34,963 nucleotides of DNA from Myxococcota bacterium (GCA_025453525.1 JALOQD010000015.1:1-34963), one strand, 5' to 3'; shown: positions 7,728 through 15,783, numbered from the stretch's first letter. Numbers and translations are program-made. The notes: generated by a model from the sequence alone, not told the origin.

Positions 7728-9638
7728 ATGACGATACGAAATTTGACGATAGGAAATTTATGGGCAAGTGCTTTGATGGTGTGCGCGCTGTCCCTGTTGG
7801 CCCCAGCGTGTGCCTCTGCTCCCAAGCCTTTGCCCCAAATCCCCGAGGTCAGCGACGATCCCGTCGTAGAAGCCGAATATCGAGCCGCGCGCTCTGCCTT
7901 CGACGCCGGAAAGCTCGACGACGCGAAGACCGCGCTCGAGGGATTTGCCGCCGCGCATTCCGACGATCCCCTGGCCGGGCCCGCGACGCTGCTGCTGGCG
8001 CGGATCGCTTTGGCTCAAGGCAAGCCCCAGGCTGCCCGAGAGCTCATCGCTGGGCTTTTGCCGCGGGGGGACGCGACTGCTCAAAGGGCCCTTCTCTATG
8101 ATGCCGTGGCCCTGCATGCCCTCGGACAAAGCGCCGCCGCATTCCAGGCGCTCTTGCCATTGACTGGCCGGCTGACCGATCCGGCCGAGGCGGATCTGCT
8201 CGTCGAGCACCTCGTGGGCGCAGCGCAGGACATGGGCGAGCCGCAGAAGGCCCTCGTACCTCTTTCCCAGCTGCTCGGTTACTCACCGGACGAAGAACAG
8301 ACCGTCAAGCTTTCCGAGCGAGTCAAGAGCTGCCTGCAGAGTGTCACCTCTGCAAAAAAGCTGGCGCCCGTGCTCGACGAGCTGGGCAATCGAAGCCCGA
8401 TCCTCTCGGAAGTGACGGAGCGCTTCGCCCGTCTGGCTATCGACGAAGGTGCGCCGGACGACGCTCGCAAGGCGCTCGAAAAGGCCATGGCGGCAGGCAC
8501 TGGCCCGCGGCCGGACATCGCGCAACTGCTCGACGAGCTCGGCTCTCGCATGGCTGTCGACATGGGGACCATCGGTTGCATCCTCCCCATGTCCGGCAGG
8601 TCGAAGCTCGTGGGTGAGCAAGCCTTGCGCGGTGTGATGCTCGGCGCTGATCGCGTCTTGCTCGACAAAGACGGGTCTCGACTCGCGGTCATTCTGCGCG
8701 ACGACACAGGCGACCCAGCCAAGGCCAAGGCCGCGGTGAGGAACTTGGTGGAGCAGGAAAACGTCGCTGCGATCATCGGACCCTTGGACGCCGCCGCCGC
8801 GACGGCCGCGGCCGAGGAAGCCGAGCGGCTCGGCGTGCCCTTGCTCACGCTCTCCTCTCGAGAAAACCGTGCCCCGACGACCACGGTCCTGCGACCCTTT
8901 ACGAGCCACCGCGCCGAGGTGCGCGCCTTGCTCAGTCGCGCTCTTTTGGCGAGCGCCCGCCGCGTGGTTTTGCTCGTGCCCGACAGCGACTACGGCAAGC
9001 TCGTGGCGAACCTCTCCCTAGAGGAGAGCAAGGGGCTCGGGCTCGCCGACCCCCCAATCGTCTACTATCCCAAGGACGCCACGTCCTTTGCCGCCGAAGC
9101 CAAGAAGGCCGCCAGGCTCGCTCCGCAATCCGTGCTGCTCGCCGACGCCGCCGGCAAGGTCGCGTTGCTCGCGCCCGCTCTGGCCGCCGCCGGACTGTGG
9201 GCCGCAGCAGACCCAACGTCCGCGCCCAAGGGGTCACTTCCCGTGCAGCTGCTCGTCACCTCTCCGGGCTGGTCCGCGGACCTGCCCCGTCGCGCTGGAC
9301 GCTATCTGCAAGGGGCGCTGTTTGCCGACTACTACGAGTCGTGGTTCTCGCCTGCGACTCAGTCGTTCTCCGCACTGTATGCCGACGAGTACGCCGCGGC
9401 CCCGAGCTTCATCGCCGCCCTTGGACACGACGCCGCGTTGCTCGTGGGTGCAGCGCTGCAAGCGGCCCCCAAAAGCCGCAGCGCCGTGAGAGATTGGCTC
9501 GTCTCGAAAGCTGTACGCGAAGCCACGAGGCTGCCGCTGGCCACATCGTTCGGCGGCTTCGACAAAGAGACAGGCGAGCCTCGAGCCGTGCCCGTGCTGC
9601 TGCGACTCGAGGGCAGTGGAGTCGTCGTGGCCCCATGA
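7728..9638 (+). CDS. LpoA-like lipoprotein: TPR region plus periplasmic ligand-binding fold
   Basis: 636 residues from ATG 7728. The signal peptide ends in LLAPAC with lipid-attached Cys28. Residues 40-275 are Ala/Leu-rich helical repeats of TPR type (EYRAARSAFDAGKLDDAKTAL). From about 280 a type I periplasmic-binding fold follows, with IGCILPMSG, GVMLGADRVL, AAIIGPLDA, VPLLTLSS and SYGLSFGG-like closing text SFGGFDKETGEP. TPR plus this fold is the architecture of LpoA, the outer-membrane activator of penicillin-binding protein PBP1A; LivK-type transport proteins are the alternative. No Shine-Dalgarno precedes the ATG. TAGTCT lies ten bases upstream, so the transcript may have a very short leader. 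The stop overlaps the next start (ATGA). Confidence 0.8.
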   Translation: MTIRNLTIGNLWASALMVCALSLLAPACASAPKPLPQIPEVSDDPVVEAEYRAARSAFDAGKLDDAKTALEGFAAAHSDDPLAGPATLLLARIALAQGKPQAARELIAGLLPRGDATAQRALLYDAVALHALGQSAAAFQALLPLTGRLTDPAEADLLVEHLVGAAQDMGEPQKALVPLSQLLGYSPDEEQTVKLSERVKSCLQSVTSAKKLAPVLDELGNRSPILSEVTERFARLAIDEGAPDDARKALEKAMAAGTGPRPDIAQLLDELGSRMAVDMGTIGCILPMSGRSKLVGEQALRGVMLGADRVLLDKDGSRLAVILRDDTGDPAKAKAAVRNLVEQENVAAIIGPLDAAAATAAAEEAERLGVPLLTLSSRENRAPTTTVLRPFTSHRAEVRALLSRALLASARRVVLLVPDSDYGKLVANLSLEESKGLGLADPPIVYYPKDATSFAAEAKKAARLAPQSVLLADAAGKVALLAPALAAAGLWAAADPTSAPKGSLPVQLLVTSPGWSADLPRRAGRYLQGALFADYYESWFSPATQSFSALYADEYAAAPSFIAALGHDAALLVGAALQAAPKSRSAVRDWLVSKAVREATRLPLATSFGGFDKETGEPRAVPVLLRLEGSGVVVAP

Positions 9639-10792
9639 CAACCGCCCCTCATTCCCACGATGGCCGGCGCCGCTCCACGAGCTCCATCGCTCCGCCCATC
9701 GAGACCGATGATTTGTCTCTCGTGCTTTCGTCGTCGCGGATGATCGTCTGCGCTGGCGCTGGAGGCGTTGGAAAGACCACGATGTCGGCCGCGATCGCCG
9801 TGCGCGCGGCACGCCTCGGACGCAAGACCGTTTGCATCACCATCGATCCGGCCCGCCGCCTGGCCGATGGTCTTGGTGTGCCTGTTTCGGCAAACAGCGG
9901 TTTGACCGACATCACACAGATGCTGGGAGAACCCTTGCGGAAAGGGGGCAGTCTTGCTTTTGGGATGCTCGATCCGCGCCAGGCGTTCGACAGGCTGGTG
10001 CAAACCCGGGCCAGCTCCAAGGAGAAAGCGGCGCGCATTCTGCGCAACCGTCTGTATCGCTACGTTTCGACCTCGCTGTCCGGCGTGCAAGAGTTCATGG
10101 CGCTCACAGAGCTCGCAGCGCTCGCCAACCGTCCGAATATGGATCTCGTGGTGCTCGACACGCCGCCCACGGCCAACTCGCTGGACTTTTTTACAGCCCC
10201 GCAGCGACTGAGCGATGCCTTGGACGGCACGCTGGTGCGCCTGATGCGACGAGCATACGACGGCAACAAGTCCGGCTTTGATCTACTCGGGCGCTCGACC
10301 GCAGCTCTTTTGGGAGCGCTCTCTCGCTTCACCGGACAGGAGCTGCTCTCCGAGATGATGGAGTTCGTCGACGCCCTATCCGACCTGTTCGGCAGCTTCG
10401 AAACCGAAGCCAAAGAAGTCGAACAACTGCTGCGCAGCCCGTTGGTGGGGGTCTTTCTCGTCACCACTCCGGATCGGGCCACCATGCGCGAGTCCAAGGA
10501 GTTGCGGGGAAGACTGGCCCAACTCGGCATGCGCATCGACGCGGTGCTGTTCAACCGTTGCCACCACCCTGTCGTTCCCCTGAGCCCTGCCGAGCTCGAG
10601 CCCGGGCTCGCCGGGGAAATCGACGAGCTGAACCTCGCGTGGAACGCCGAGGCAGCCCGCGAAGCCGACGTCATCCAGGCCACGATGGCCTCCTGGCTCG
10701 GCCTTGCCCAGATCATCCGCTTGCCCCTTTTTCCCGAGACGAGTAGCCGGCTTGGGCTGCTCGACCACATTGGATGTTGTTTATGGTCTTGA
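9635..10792 (+). CDS. ArsA/Get3-family ATPase
   Basis: 385 residues starting in the ATGA overlap with the LpoA-like gene. GAGGVGKTT at 41-49 is the deviant Walker A with the signature Lys of the ArsA/MinD/Get3 group. TIDPARRLADGLG (69-81) and LDTPPTANSLDFF (174-186) are the switch regions of ArsA-like ATPases; the arsenite pump has DTAPTGH at the second site. Only one ATPase domain is present, while E. coli ArsA has two, so it should work as a dimer. No ArsB or ArsR neighbour exists and no arsenite-binding Cys triad is visible, so arsenic export is unlikely. A cytosolic role linked to the co-translated lipoprotein is inferred. It ends 24 bases from the convergent lipoprotein gene. Confidence 0.85.
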   Translation: MTTAPHSHDGRRRSTSSIAPPIETDDLSLVLSSSRMIVCAGAGGVGKTTMSAAIAVRAARLGRKTVCITIDPARRLADGLGVPVSANSGLTDITQMLGEPLRKGGSLAFGMLDPRQAFDRLVQTRASSKEKAARILRNRLYRYVSTSLSGVQEFMALTELAALANRPNMDLVVLDTPPTANSLDFFTAPQRLSDALDGTLVRLMRRAYDGNKSGFDLLGRSTAALLGALSRFTGQELLSEMMEFVDALSDLFGSFETEAKEVEQLLRSPLVGVFLVTTPDRATMRESKELRGRLAQLGMRIDAVLFNRCHHPVVPLSPAELEPGLAGEIDELNLAWNAEAAREADVIQATMASWLGLAQIIRLPLFPETSSRLGLLDHIGCCLWS

Positions 10793-10816
10793 TCGCCATG
10801 GGGCGAGTCATGGGCA

Positions 10817-11494
10817 CTACAAACGCCTTGGCAACACTCGCTTTCTGCCCGGTCTGCGCGCCGCGACGTCGAACGATTGGTCGAAAACCAGGAGCTGGGG
10901 CGTTTCGGAAAAGGCAATGCGCCGGGTGGGAGAGGAGGGCCGCATTCGAGGTGATTTGCTGGTGTCGAGAGACACCTCGATCTCGTCGGCATGCCGCCCC
11001 TCGAGGAGAACTTGGGCCACTCCGTCCTGATCGGTGCGGCCGACTTCCTTTCCAAGGGCCCGAATCGCCAGCGTCATCGGTGGCTTGGTGCGCACGAGCA
11101 ACACGACCTTTCGCGCAGTGACCCCGCAACGCAGAATCAAGGTCTGGGGCACGAGGGCCAACGAGCCCTCTGGCGAAGCCAGGCGGCGCAACACCACCTT
11201 GGCACGTGGAGAGGAGACCTCGTATCCATGCGGGCACTCGTGGCTCACCGCCGCGGTATCACCCTCGACACCGGCCACGAGAACGAGCAACTGCCCCTGC
11301 GGCCCAGAGACTCCCACCTTCTGCTCGTTGAGGCGCACGAGCGCTCCAGGAACGCCCTGGCCGAGGGTATCGCGAACCTCTATGGCCAGGGGCATTTCGA
11401 AGCGAACCGAAGACGGTGGCGTCGAGCATCCGATCATCCCGACACACCAAAACGCCATGGTCGGTATGGACCAGCCATCCGCGCTCCGGCTCAT
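10817..11494 (-). CDS. Lipoprotein with Cna-B/carboxypeptidase-regulatory-like beta domains, last gene of the CpaF operon
   Basis: 225 residues from ATG 11494, which overlaps the stop of the preceding gene (ATGA). A short hydrophobic segment ends in GMIGC, giving lipid-attached Cys23. Residues 35-110 read like a CarboxypepD_reg or PEGA sandwich (IEVRDTLGQGVPGALVRLNEQKVGVSGPQG is the start of it; only key parts quoted). A second similar unit follows (LAIRALGKEVGRTDQDGVAQVLL). The tail has LLVFDQSFDV and then a basic stretch. I do not know a named family. Location after a secretion-type ATPase suggests an envelope part of the same machine. Confidence 0.7.
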   Translation of the reverse strand: MSRSADGWSIPTMAFWCVGMIGCSTPPSSVRFEMPLAIEVRDTLGQGVPGALVRLNEQKVGVSGPQGQLLVLVAGVEGDTAAVSHECPHGYEVSSPRAKVVLRRLASPEGSLALVPQTLILRCGVTARKVVLLVRTKPPMTLAIRALGKEVGRTDQDGVAQVLLEGRHADEIEVSLDTSKSPRMRPSSPTRRIAFSETPQLLVFDQSFDVAARRPGRKRVLPRRL

Positions 11495-12156
11495 GGCTCG
11501 CGCCGTCCTTCCCCGTGGGCGACATTTCGCAGGATAGACAGCGCCGCAGCGGTCGCGGCGTCGTCCGGCGCGGCTCGATGCCGCTCCTCGTAGAGCAGCA
11601 ATGCATCTTCGAAGCGGCCCTCGGCCACTGCCGAAACGGCCCTCTCGAGAGGCAGCGGCTGCGCAGCTGTTTGACCGTTTCGTATTTCGCTTGTCTGCGT
11701 CGCAACGGGCAAAGGCGGTATCGCTCCGTCGGCCGTCGCGGTGCCCCTGGACTCTGCCTCGAAGGGAAGGCGCTTTGGCCGAGCTGCGGCAGGAAGCGCT
11801 GCGAGCCCGAGGAGCGACAAAAGCGCCGCAAGCCACAGCGCCCACGTTCGAGGAGGAACGACTCGCAAGCGAGCGAACCAGCGACTCGCCGCTCGCCGCC
11901 ACAGAGCCTCTGGGGCGTTCTTCTGCCAGGGCAGCGTGAGCTCGGAGGTTCCACAAGCGCCCCGGTTGGGCTTGAACTCTCCGGTGCTTCGCGTCGGGCC
12001 CTCTTCGCTCGTGCTCACCTTGGGCGAGAGCCTCGTGGCTTCGAACAAAGGCAAGGCAGGAGCCAAGGGCTCGCCGGTTCGAGGATCCACCGCGCGCAGC
12101 CGCGTCAACTCGTCCACGGCAGAGGAGGGGAAGCTGCTCTGGTGTCGCTGTTTCAT
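11491..12156 (-). CDS. Single-pass membrane protein with TPR-like C-terminus, CpaF operon
   Basis: 221 residues from ATG 12156, overlapping the CpaF-like stop by four bases. Residues 1-100 are Pro/Arg/Ser-rich and probably disordered in the cytosol. One membrane helix lies at about 104-124 (TWALWLAALLSLLGLAALPA), preceded by Arg, which fits an N-in orientation. After a Thr/Pro linker, residues 152-190 form a TPR-like helix pair (AVAEGRFEDALLLYEERHRAAPDDAA). It could tether the ATPase to envelope partners. No named family is recognised. Confidence 0.7.
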   Translation of the reverse strand: MKQRHQSSFPSSAVDELTRLRAVDPRTGEPLAPALPLFEATRLSPKVSTSEEGPTRSTGEFKPNRGACGTSELTLPWQKNAPEALWRRAASRWFARLRVVPPRTWALWLAALLSLLGLAALPAAARPKRLPFEAESRGTATADGAIPPLPVATQTSEIRNGQTAAQPLPLERAVSAVAEGRFEDALLLYEERHRAAPDDAATAAALSILRNVAHGEGRREP

Positions 12157-13178
12157 GTTGAGCCTCCACTGGGGCGATGAGGTCGGCAGCACAGCCTGCC
12201 GTCCCTGGCCCGGCAAAAAACCTCGACCAGGCGATAGTCGGACGCTCCCTCCATGGGCTTCAGGCGGCTTATCGACAGGACGTGACGGCTGCCATCGGAT
12301 TGTCGCTCGATGTGCGCGACGAGCTGGACCGCTGCCGCGACCTGGGCCCGCAACGCGTGGAGCGGAATTCCCACGTCCCCCATGAGCGCCATGGTCTCGA
12401 GCCTCCGCAGAGCGCCGACACAACTGCTGGCGTGGACGGTGGTCAGAGAGCCTCCGTGGCCGGTGTTCATGGCCTGCACCAAGTCCAGCGCTTCGGCGCC
12501 GCGCACTTCGCCCACCACGATGCGATCGGGCCTCAGCCGCAAGGTGGCTCGCAGAAGCTCTCGGATGCCCACTTGTCCCTGTCCGCGATCGTCTGCCGGG
12601 CGCGCCTCCAGCGCGACGACATGGGGAAGATCGAGACACAACTCCCGCGTGTCCTCGATGGTCACGATTCGCTCGGCCCGCGGTAAGCAGGCGGCCAGGG
12701 CACTGAGCAGCGACGTCTTTCCCGAGCCCGTGCCGCCGCACACGACGACGTTTTTACGCTGCTCGAGCGCCTGCACGAGATAGCTCGCAGCCGCTAGGCT
12801 GAGGGTCTTTCGCTCCACGAGGCCACCGAGATCCATCTTGGCCTTGGAAAAGCGGCGGATCGCGACGATCGGACCCTGAGCGCAAAGGGGTGGCAGCACG
12901 GCCTCGAGCCTCGAGCCATCTGGCAGCTGCGTTTCGAGAATGGGTCGTTGGTCGTCGAAGGGACGTCCGGCCCATTGCGCTGCTGCCAAGAGGGCCGCCT
13001 CGAGGGTCGCCGAGCTGGAAAAGGCCTCGCTCGCCCGCTCCAGGCAGCCGTGGCGCTCCACCCAAACCTCGGAAGGGCCATTGATGAGGACCTCGCTCAC
13101 AGTGGCATCGCGAAGCAGGACACCGACGGGCTCCCACAGGCGCTCAAGGGCCTCGTTCATGGTTGGAAGCGCGCTCAT
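12153..13178 (-). CDS. CpaF/TadA-type secretion ATPase
   Basis: 341 residues, a compact member of the type II/IV secretion ATPase superfamily. Walker A GGTGSGKTS at 148-156, Asp box IEDTREL at 174-180, Walker B-like VVGEVRG with Glu224, and His box GHGGSLTTVHA at 240-250 are all present, so ATP hydrolysis is expected. The N-terminal domain (VSEVLINGPSEVWVERHG, 27-44) is that of CpaF/TadA and the conserved IRRF (108-111) is present. CpaF normally powers Tad pili with CpaE, TadB, TadC and pilin; none of these is in the window. Instead it sits third in a five-gene ATGA-coupled operon with FHA and TPR proteins. A hexameric motor for an unidentified envelope machine is inferred. Confidence 0.9.
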   Translation of the reverse strand: MSALPTMNEALERLWEPVGVLLRDATVSEVLINGPSEVWVERHGCLERASEAFSSSATLEAALLAAAQWAGRPFDDQRPILETQLPDGSRLEAVLPPLCAQGPIVAIRRFSKAKMDLGGLVERKTLSLAAASYLVQALEQRKNVVVCGGTGSGKTSLLSALAACLPRAERIVTIEDTRELCLDLPHVVALEARPADDRGQGQVGIRELLRATLRLRPDRIVVGEVRGAEALDLVQAMNTGHGGSLTTVHASSCVGALRRLETMALMGDVGIPLHALRAQVAAAVQLVAHIERQSDGSRHVLSISRLKPMEGASDYRLVEVFCRARDGRLCCRPHRPSGGST

Positions 13179-13552
13179 GGGTCTTGCCCGGAAAGCTCTG
13201 AGCGCCCTGGTCGGAGCAACCCGTCGAGAGTGGTGCGCAACTGCCTCAAGTCCTCATCCATGGGACGCAGTGTCAGGAGCTGATCGAGCCTTCTCCTGGC
13301 GTCGCGCAGTCGTCCAGCATGGATCTCTGCCAGGCTCAGCTCCTTGAGCACCACGACCGGGTCTGCTCCTGCAGAAAGCGCTGCCTCGTAAAACAAGCTC
13401 GCCTCGAGCGCATGCCCGCAAGATGCCAGCGAACGCGCGACCGAGAGGTACTCGGCGCTCCCCAGCAGCTGGGGCGGTTCCTCTGCTCTTGCCTGCGCGG
13501 CGCCGCAGCCGCACAAGCCGCAGGCCCAGAGCAGCAGCAGCAAGGGCTTCAT
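13175..13552 (-). CDS. Small TPR lipoprotein, CpaF operon
   Basis: 125 residues from ATG 13552, chosen because AGGAG lies seven bases upstream and the ATG overlaps the FHA gene stop. The signal peptide is rich in Leu and Trp and ends GLCGC, with lipid-attached Cys16. The mature part is helical, with TPR-like pairs: ASCGHALEASLFYEAALSAG, then LAEIHAGRLRDARRRLDQLL and a DEDLRQL end. An ATG six codons earlier is possible but would cover the ribosome-binding site. Its stop overlaps the CpaF-like start by four bases. Such proteins usually assemble or pilot secretion parts at the outer membrane; the role here is inferred from context. Confidence 0.75.
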   Translation of the reverse strand: MKPLLLLLWACGLCGCGAAQARAEEPPQLLGSAEYLSVARSLASCGHALEASLFYEAALSAGADPVVVLKELSLAEIHAGRLRDARRRLDQLLTLRPMDEDLRQLRTTLDGLLRPGRSELSGQDP

Positions 13553-14418
13553 CGAGAGGCTCCTTTCCATTTGAGAGCCTTTTGACGCAGGACCAAGGCC
13601 GCGTCCGGAGAACACCGCTGGACGAGTCGAGCCAGTTCCTCGGCGAGTCGAGCGGCCTGCTCGAGATCCGACGCAGAAAGGGCCGCCCTCAGCGCTGCCA
13701 CCTTTGTCCTGTGACGATTGCGCAAGGCACTGGCACCCTCGTCCAGACTTTGGCAAACCGCCTGCGCGCGGGGATCGCCGAGGTGGCGCAGCGAGGAGCA
13801 AGCCTCGTTGAGCAGCCGCAGGGCCTCGAGTCTCGAATCCCCTGTGGGGTCGGGCCGAAACGCAAGCTCGGCAGCCCGAGAGGTCGAAAGGCGGATCCGT
13901 TCGAGGCAGGCGTCGCGCTGTTTGCAAGGAGCCACCGGAGTCGGACAATGAGGGCTCGAAGCGAGGGCCGCGTCCAGGGCCTCTGTGGAGCTGTCCTCGT
14001 CCGGCTCGAGTTGGGCTCCAGCCAAGACAGCCACGGCTAAGGATGCCGCTGTCAAGCTCGCGGCAATCACCGCGAGTCGGCGCGTTCTCGAGTTCGCTCC
14101 TTTGCCTGCCAAGGCCGAGGACGGATAGGCGACGAGACGCAGCGGCCCGATGACCACGGTGACGCTCGCTCCCAACATGGGCCAAAGAAGGGGGGCGCTC
14201 GCGTGCATGAGCGGATTGGTCAACTTCGGGTAGGGCTCGAGGCGAACGCGCCGGCTGCCTGGCTCGAGCCAAACCGAGCAAAGCTTCCGAGGAACCGCCT
14301 CGTGACACAACCGCAGCTCGCACTCCTGTCCTCGGCCGATGCGCACCACCGGATGATCGAAGCGAAACACGCTGGGCTGCTGGCCCTCCAGGAAGACCTC
14401 GATCGTGACCTCGCCCAT
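13549..14418 (-). CDS. Membrane protein with degenerate N-terminal FHA domain, first gene of the CpaF operon
   Basis: 289 residues from ATG 14418; an in-frame ATG at 14448 exists, but GAGGAG lies between the two. Residues 5-97 are an FHA fold with VVRIGRG (24-30). The phosphothreonine-contacting SxxH appears as PRKL, so phosphopeptide binding may be lost. One membrane helix spans about 113-136 (RRLAVIAASLTAASLAVAVL). The outside part (140-289) has four Cys in the first half (CPTPVAPCKQRDAC and ACSSL) and Ala-rich helices (LRAALSASDLEQAARLAEEL). FHA proteins next to secretion ATPases occur in type VI and Tad-like systems. The topology places the FHA fold beside the ATPase in the cytosol. Confidence 0.75.
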   Translation of the reverse strand: MGEVTIEVFLEGQQPSVFRFDHPVVRIGRGQECELRLCHEAVPRKLCSVWLEPGSRRVRLEPYPKLTNPLMHASAPLLWPMLGASVTVVIGPLRLVAYPSSALAGKGANSRTRRLAVIAASLTAASLAVAVLAGAQLEPDEDSSTEALDAALASSPHCPTPVAPCKQRDACLERIRLSTSRAAELAFRPDPTGDSRLEALRLLNEACSSLRHLGDPRAQAVCQSLDEGASALRNRHRTKVAALRAALSASDLEQAARLAEELARLVQRCSPDAALVLRQKALKWKGASR

Positions 14419-14536
14419 GGCGAAAAAGACTCCTCGAGCCCGCGTCAATGCCGCAGGCTTCTTGTCGCTCGCTTAGAACTCGGCCGATCGGGGCAAAGAG
14501 TTGACAAAAAAAATGCAGGCCTAAAAAAAAGCGATG

Positions 14537-14628
14537 CTAGGCTGGCTCGACCCGTTCGTGGAGAAGGTCGATGACGGCCTGTCGCGTGGTCGTCGCCAGG
14601 GCCGTGGCGTCCCGCAGATGCAGGGCAG
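14537..14628 (-). pseudogene. Duplicated 3' end of the PlsC-like acyltransferase gene
   Basis: This stretch repeats the last 30 codons and stop of the acyltransferase gene at 17879-17970 with only a handful of base differences and one small indel near the stop. It translates to SALHLRDATALATTTRQAV and ends DLLHERVEPA, against DLLHGRIEPS in the intact gene. Upstream codons (14629-14719) do not match the acyltransferase. It is a gene fragment from a duplication or a lost paralogue. Confidence 0.75.
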
Positions 14629-14817
14629 ATAATGGATATAGAGCGCCCTGAGCGTGCACGACGAGTTGGAGGCACTGGTCGATAAAGTGGAAAGGGCGCT
14701 GGCGCAACAGAGAGTGCAAAGAGCAAGGATGGAGCGAAGGCCGCGTGCGATACAGCCTGGAAATAAGCGATGAGGCGAACTATATCTCAGCACCGTCCCT
14801 GGCAAGTGAAAGATCGT

Positions 14818-14890
14818 AGGACCGTCCCAGGGTCCCAGGGTCCGTCCCAGGGTCCCCAGGGTCCCCGTCCAGGCTCCCAGGCTCCCGCTG
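14818..14890. repeat. Low-complexity tandem repeat of CCCAGGGTC type
   Basis: Units of TCCCAGGG with GTCC or GTCCCC spacers repeat about six times and then degrade into CCAGGCTCCCAGGCTCCCG. It joins the duplicated acyltransferase end on the left to the apbE remnant on the right, so it may mark a rearrangement junction. Confidence 0.7.
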
Positions 14891-15028
14891 GGGAAGATCG
14901 TCGCGGATGAAGAGGGCCTGCGACTGTCCCACACCATTCATCCGCGCACCGGCCGGCCCATTGACCACGGTCTGGCGTTGATCACCGTGGTGCACGAGAA
15001 TTGCGCCGATGCCACGGCAGGCTCGTAA
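14882..15028 (+). pseudogene. Remnant of apbE (FAD:protein FMN transferase), C-terminal part
   Basis: In frame from 14894 the DNA reads KIVADEEGLRLSHTIHPRTG, then RPIDHGLALITVV and HENCADATAGS, followed by TAA at 15026-15028. SH-I-PRTGRP followed by a Val-rich strand and C-ADA is the conserved C-terminal block of ApbE flavin transferases. Intact ApbE has over 300 residues. Here the upstream part is replaced by the GC tandem repeat and the end after ADA is cut short, so it cannot be functional. Confidence 0.75.
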
Positions 15029-15076
15029 CGGATTGTCCATTTCAAGACTCAATATTGCGAACGCAGGAGGTGTCTC

Positions 15077-15655
15077 ATGGCCACTCGACGTTACGTTATC
15101 TTGTCGTGGATGATTGTGGTTGTCATTGTGTCGATCGGTGCGAGCGGTTGCTTGCCCTATCTGTATAAAGAGCGCACACCGGCTCTGGTCAGCGGAATCG
15201 ACATCGACCAGTCGCTCGACGTCGCGGCGTTGGACTTGGACAAGGCAAAGGCGACGAGCGTGCTCGGCATCTGGGCATTGAGAGATCAGCCCGTGACCGC
15301 CGCACAGGCCTCGCGAATCAGCGATCTTTACCTGCGCAGCATTCTGAAGATCGATAACGATGAATTTCGCGGACGCAATTTCGCGGTGTGGCACTTCACC
15401 TGGGCCATCTCCAACCTCTACCGACTCGGCGACGATGCCGTGAAAAGCGCTTTGCTCGTTGCCTACGACGACGCGATTAAAAGAGCCGAAAAGCTCGACA
15501 AGGGCGCCGTGGACAAGCTTGTGCTCGGAGCGGACATCTACTCCGGTTTCGCCCATGCCGGCGGCAGGGCCTATGCCCACAAGCATCTCGTGGTGCCAGG
15601 CAACGACGACTACCTACAGTCGTACCGGCAATACGTGGAAGCCAAGGACAAGTAG
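15077..15655 (+). CDS. Lipoprotein of unknown function
   Basis: 192 residues with AGGAGG six bases before the ATG. The signal peptide (ILSWMIVVVIVSIGASGC) gives lipid-attached Cys25. The mature part is mostly helical: SLDVAALDLDKAKATSVLGI, an ISDLYLRSILKI helix, WHFTWAISNLYRLGDDAV, and a Tyr/His-rich end (GGRAYAHKHLVVPGNDDYL). It keeps normal codon use and strong initiation signals although both neighbours are gene remnants, so it is probably expressed. I do not recognise a family. There is no operon partner. Confidence 0.75.
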   Translation: MATRRYVILSWMIVVVIVSIGASGCLPYLYKERTPALVSGIDIDQSLDVAALDLDKAKATSVLGIWALRDQPVTAAQASRISDLYLRSILKIDNDEFRGRNFAVWHFTWAISNLYRLGDDAVKSALLVAYDDAIKRAEKLDKGAVDKLVLGADIYSGFAHAGGRAYAHKHLVVPGNDDYLQSYRQYVEAKDK

Positions 15656-15783
15656 GCATAGGTCCACTTCCTTTGACAGGGGCGATACTCGTACCCTCGC
15701 GCTTACCCCGAAGGCATTTGACCCCCTTGTCACTCCGCCCATGATAAGAGACCTTCCTTGACCAAACTCGCACCGATGACCAC

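Noticed and set aside
9197-9634. Upstream extension of the ArsA-like ATPase
   Set aside because: The text is an Arg-rich alternative frame of the LpoA-like gene, and the ATGA overlap at 9635 gives a better start.
9635-10792. Arsenite-efflux ATPase
   Set aside because: There is one ATPase domain, no Cys triad for arsenite, no arsB or arsR nearby, and DTPPTA replaces DTAPTGH.
14629-14719. Small gene covering the acyltransferase fragment (60 codons from 14719)
   Set aside because: Only the last 30 codons are recognisable and they are a duplicated gene end; no ribosome-binding site precedes the frame.
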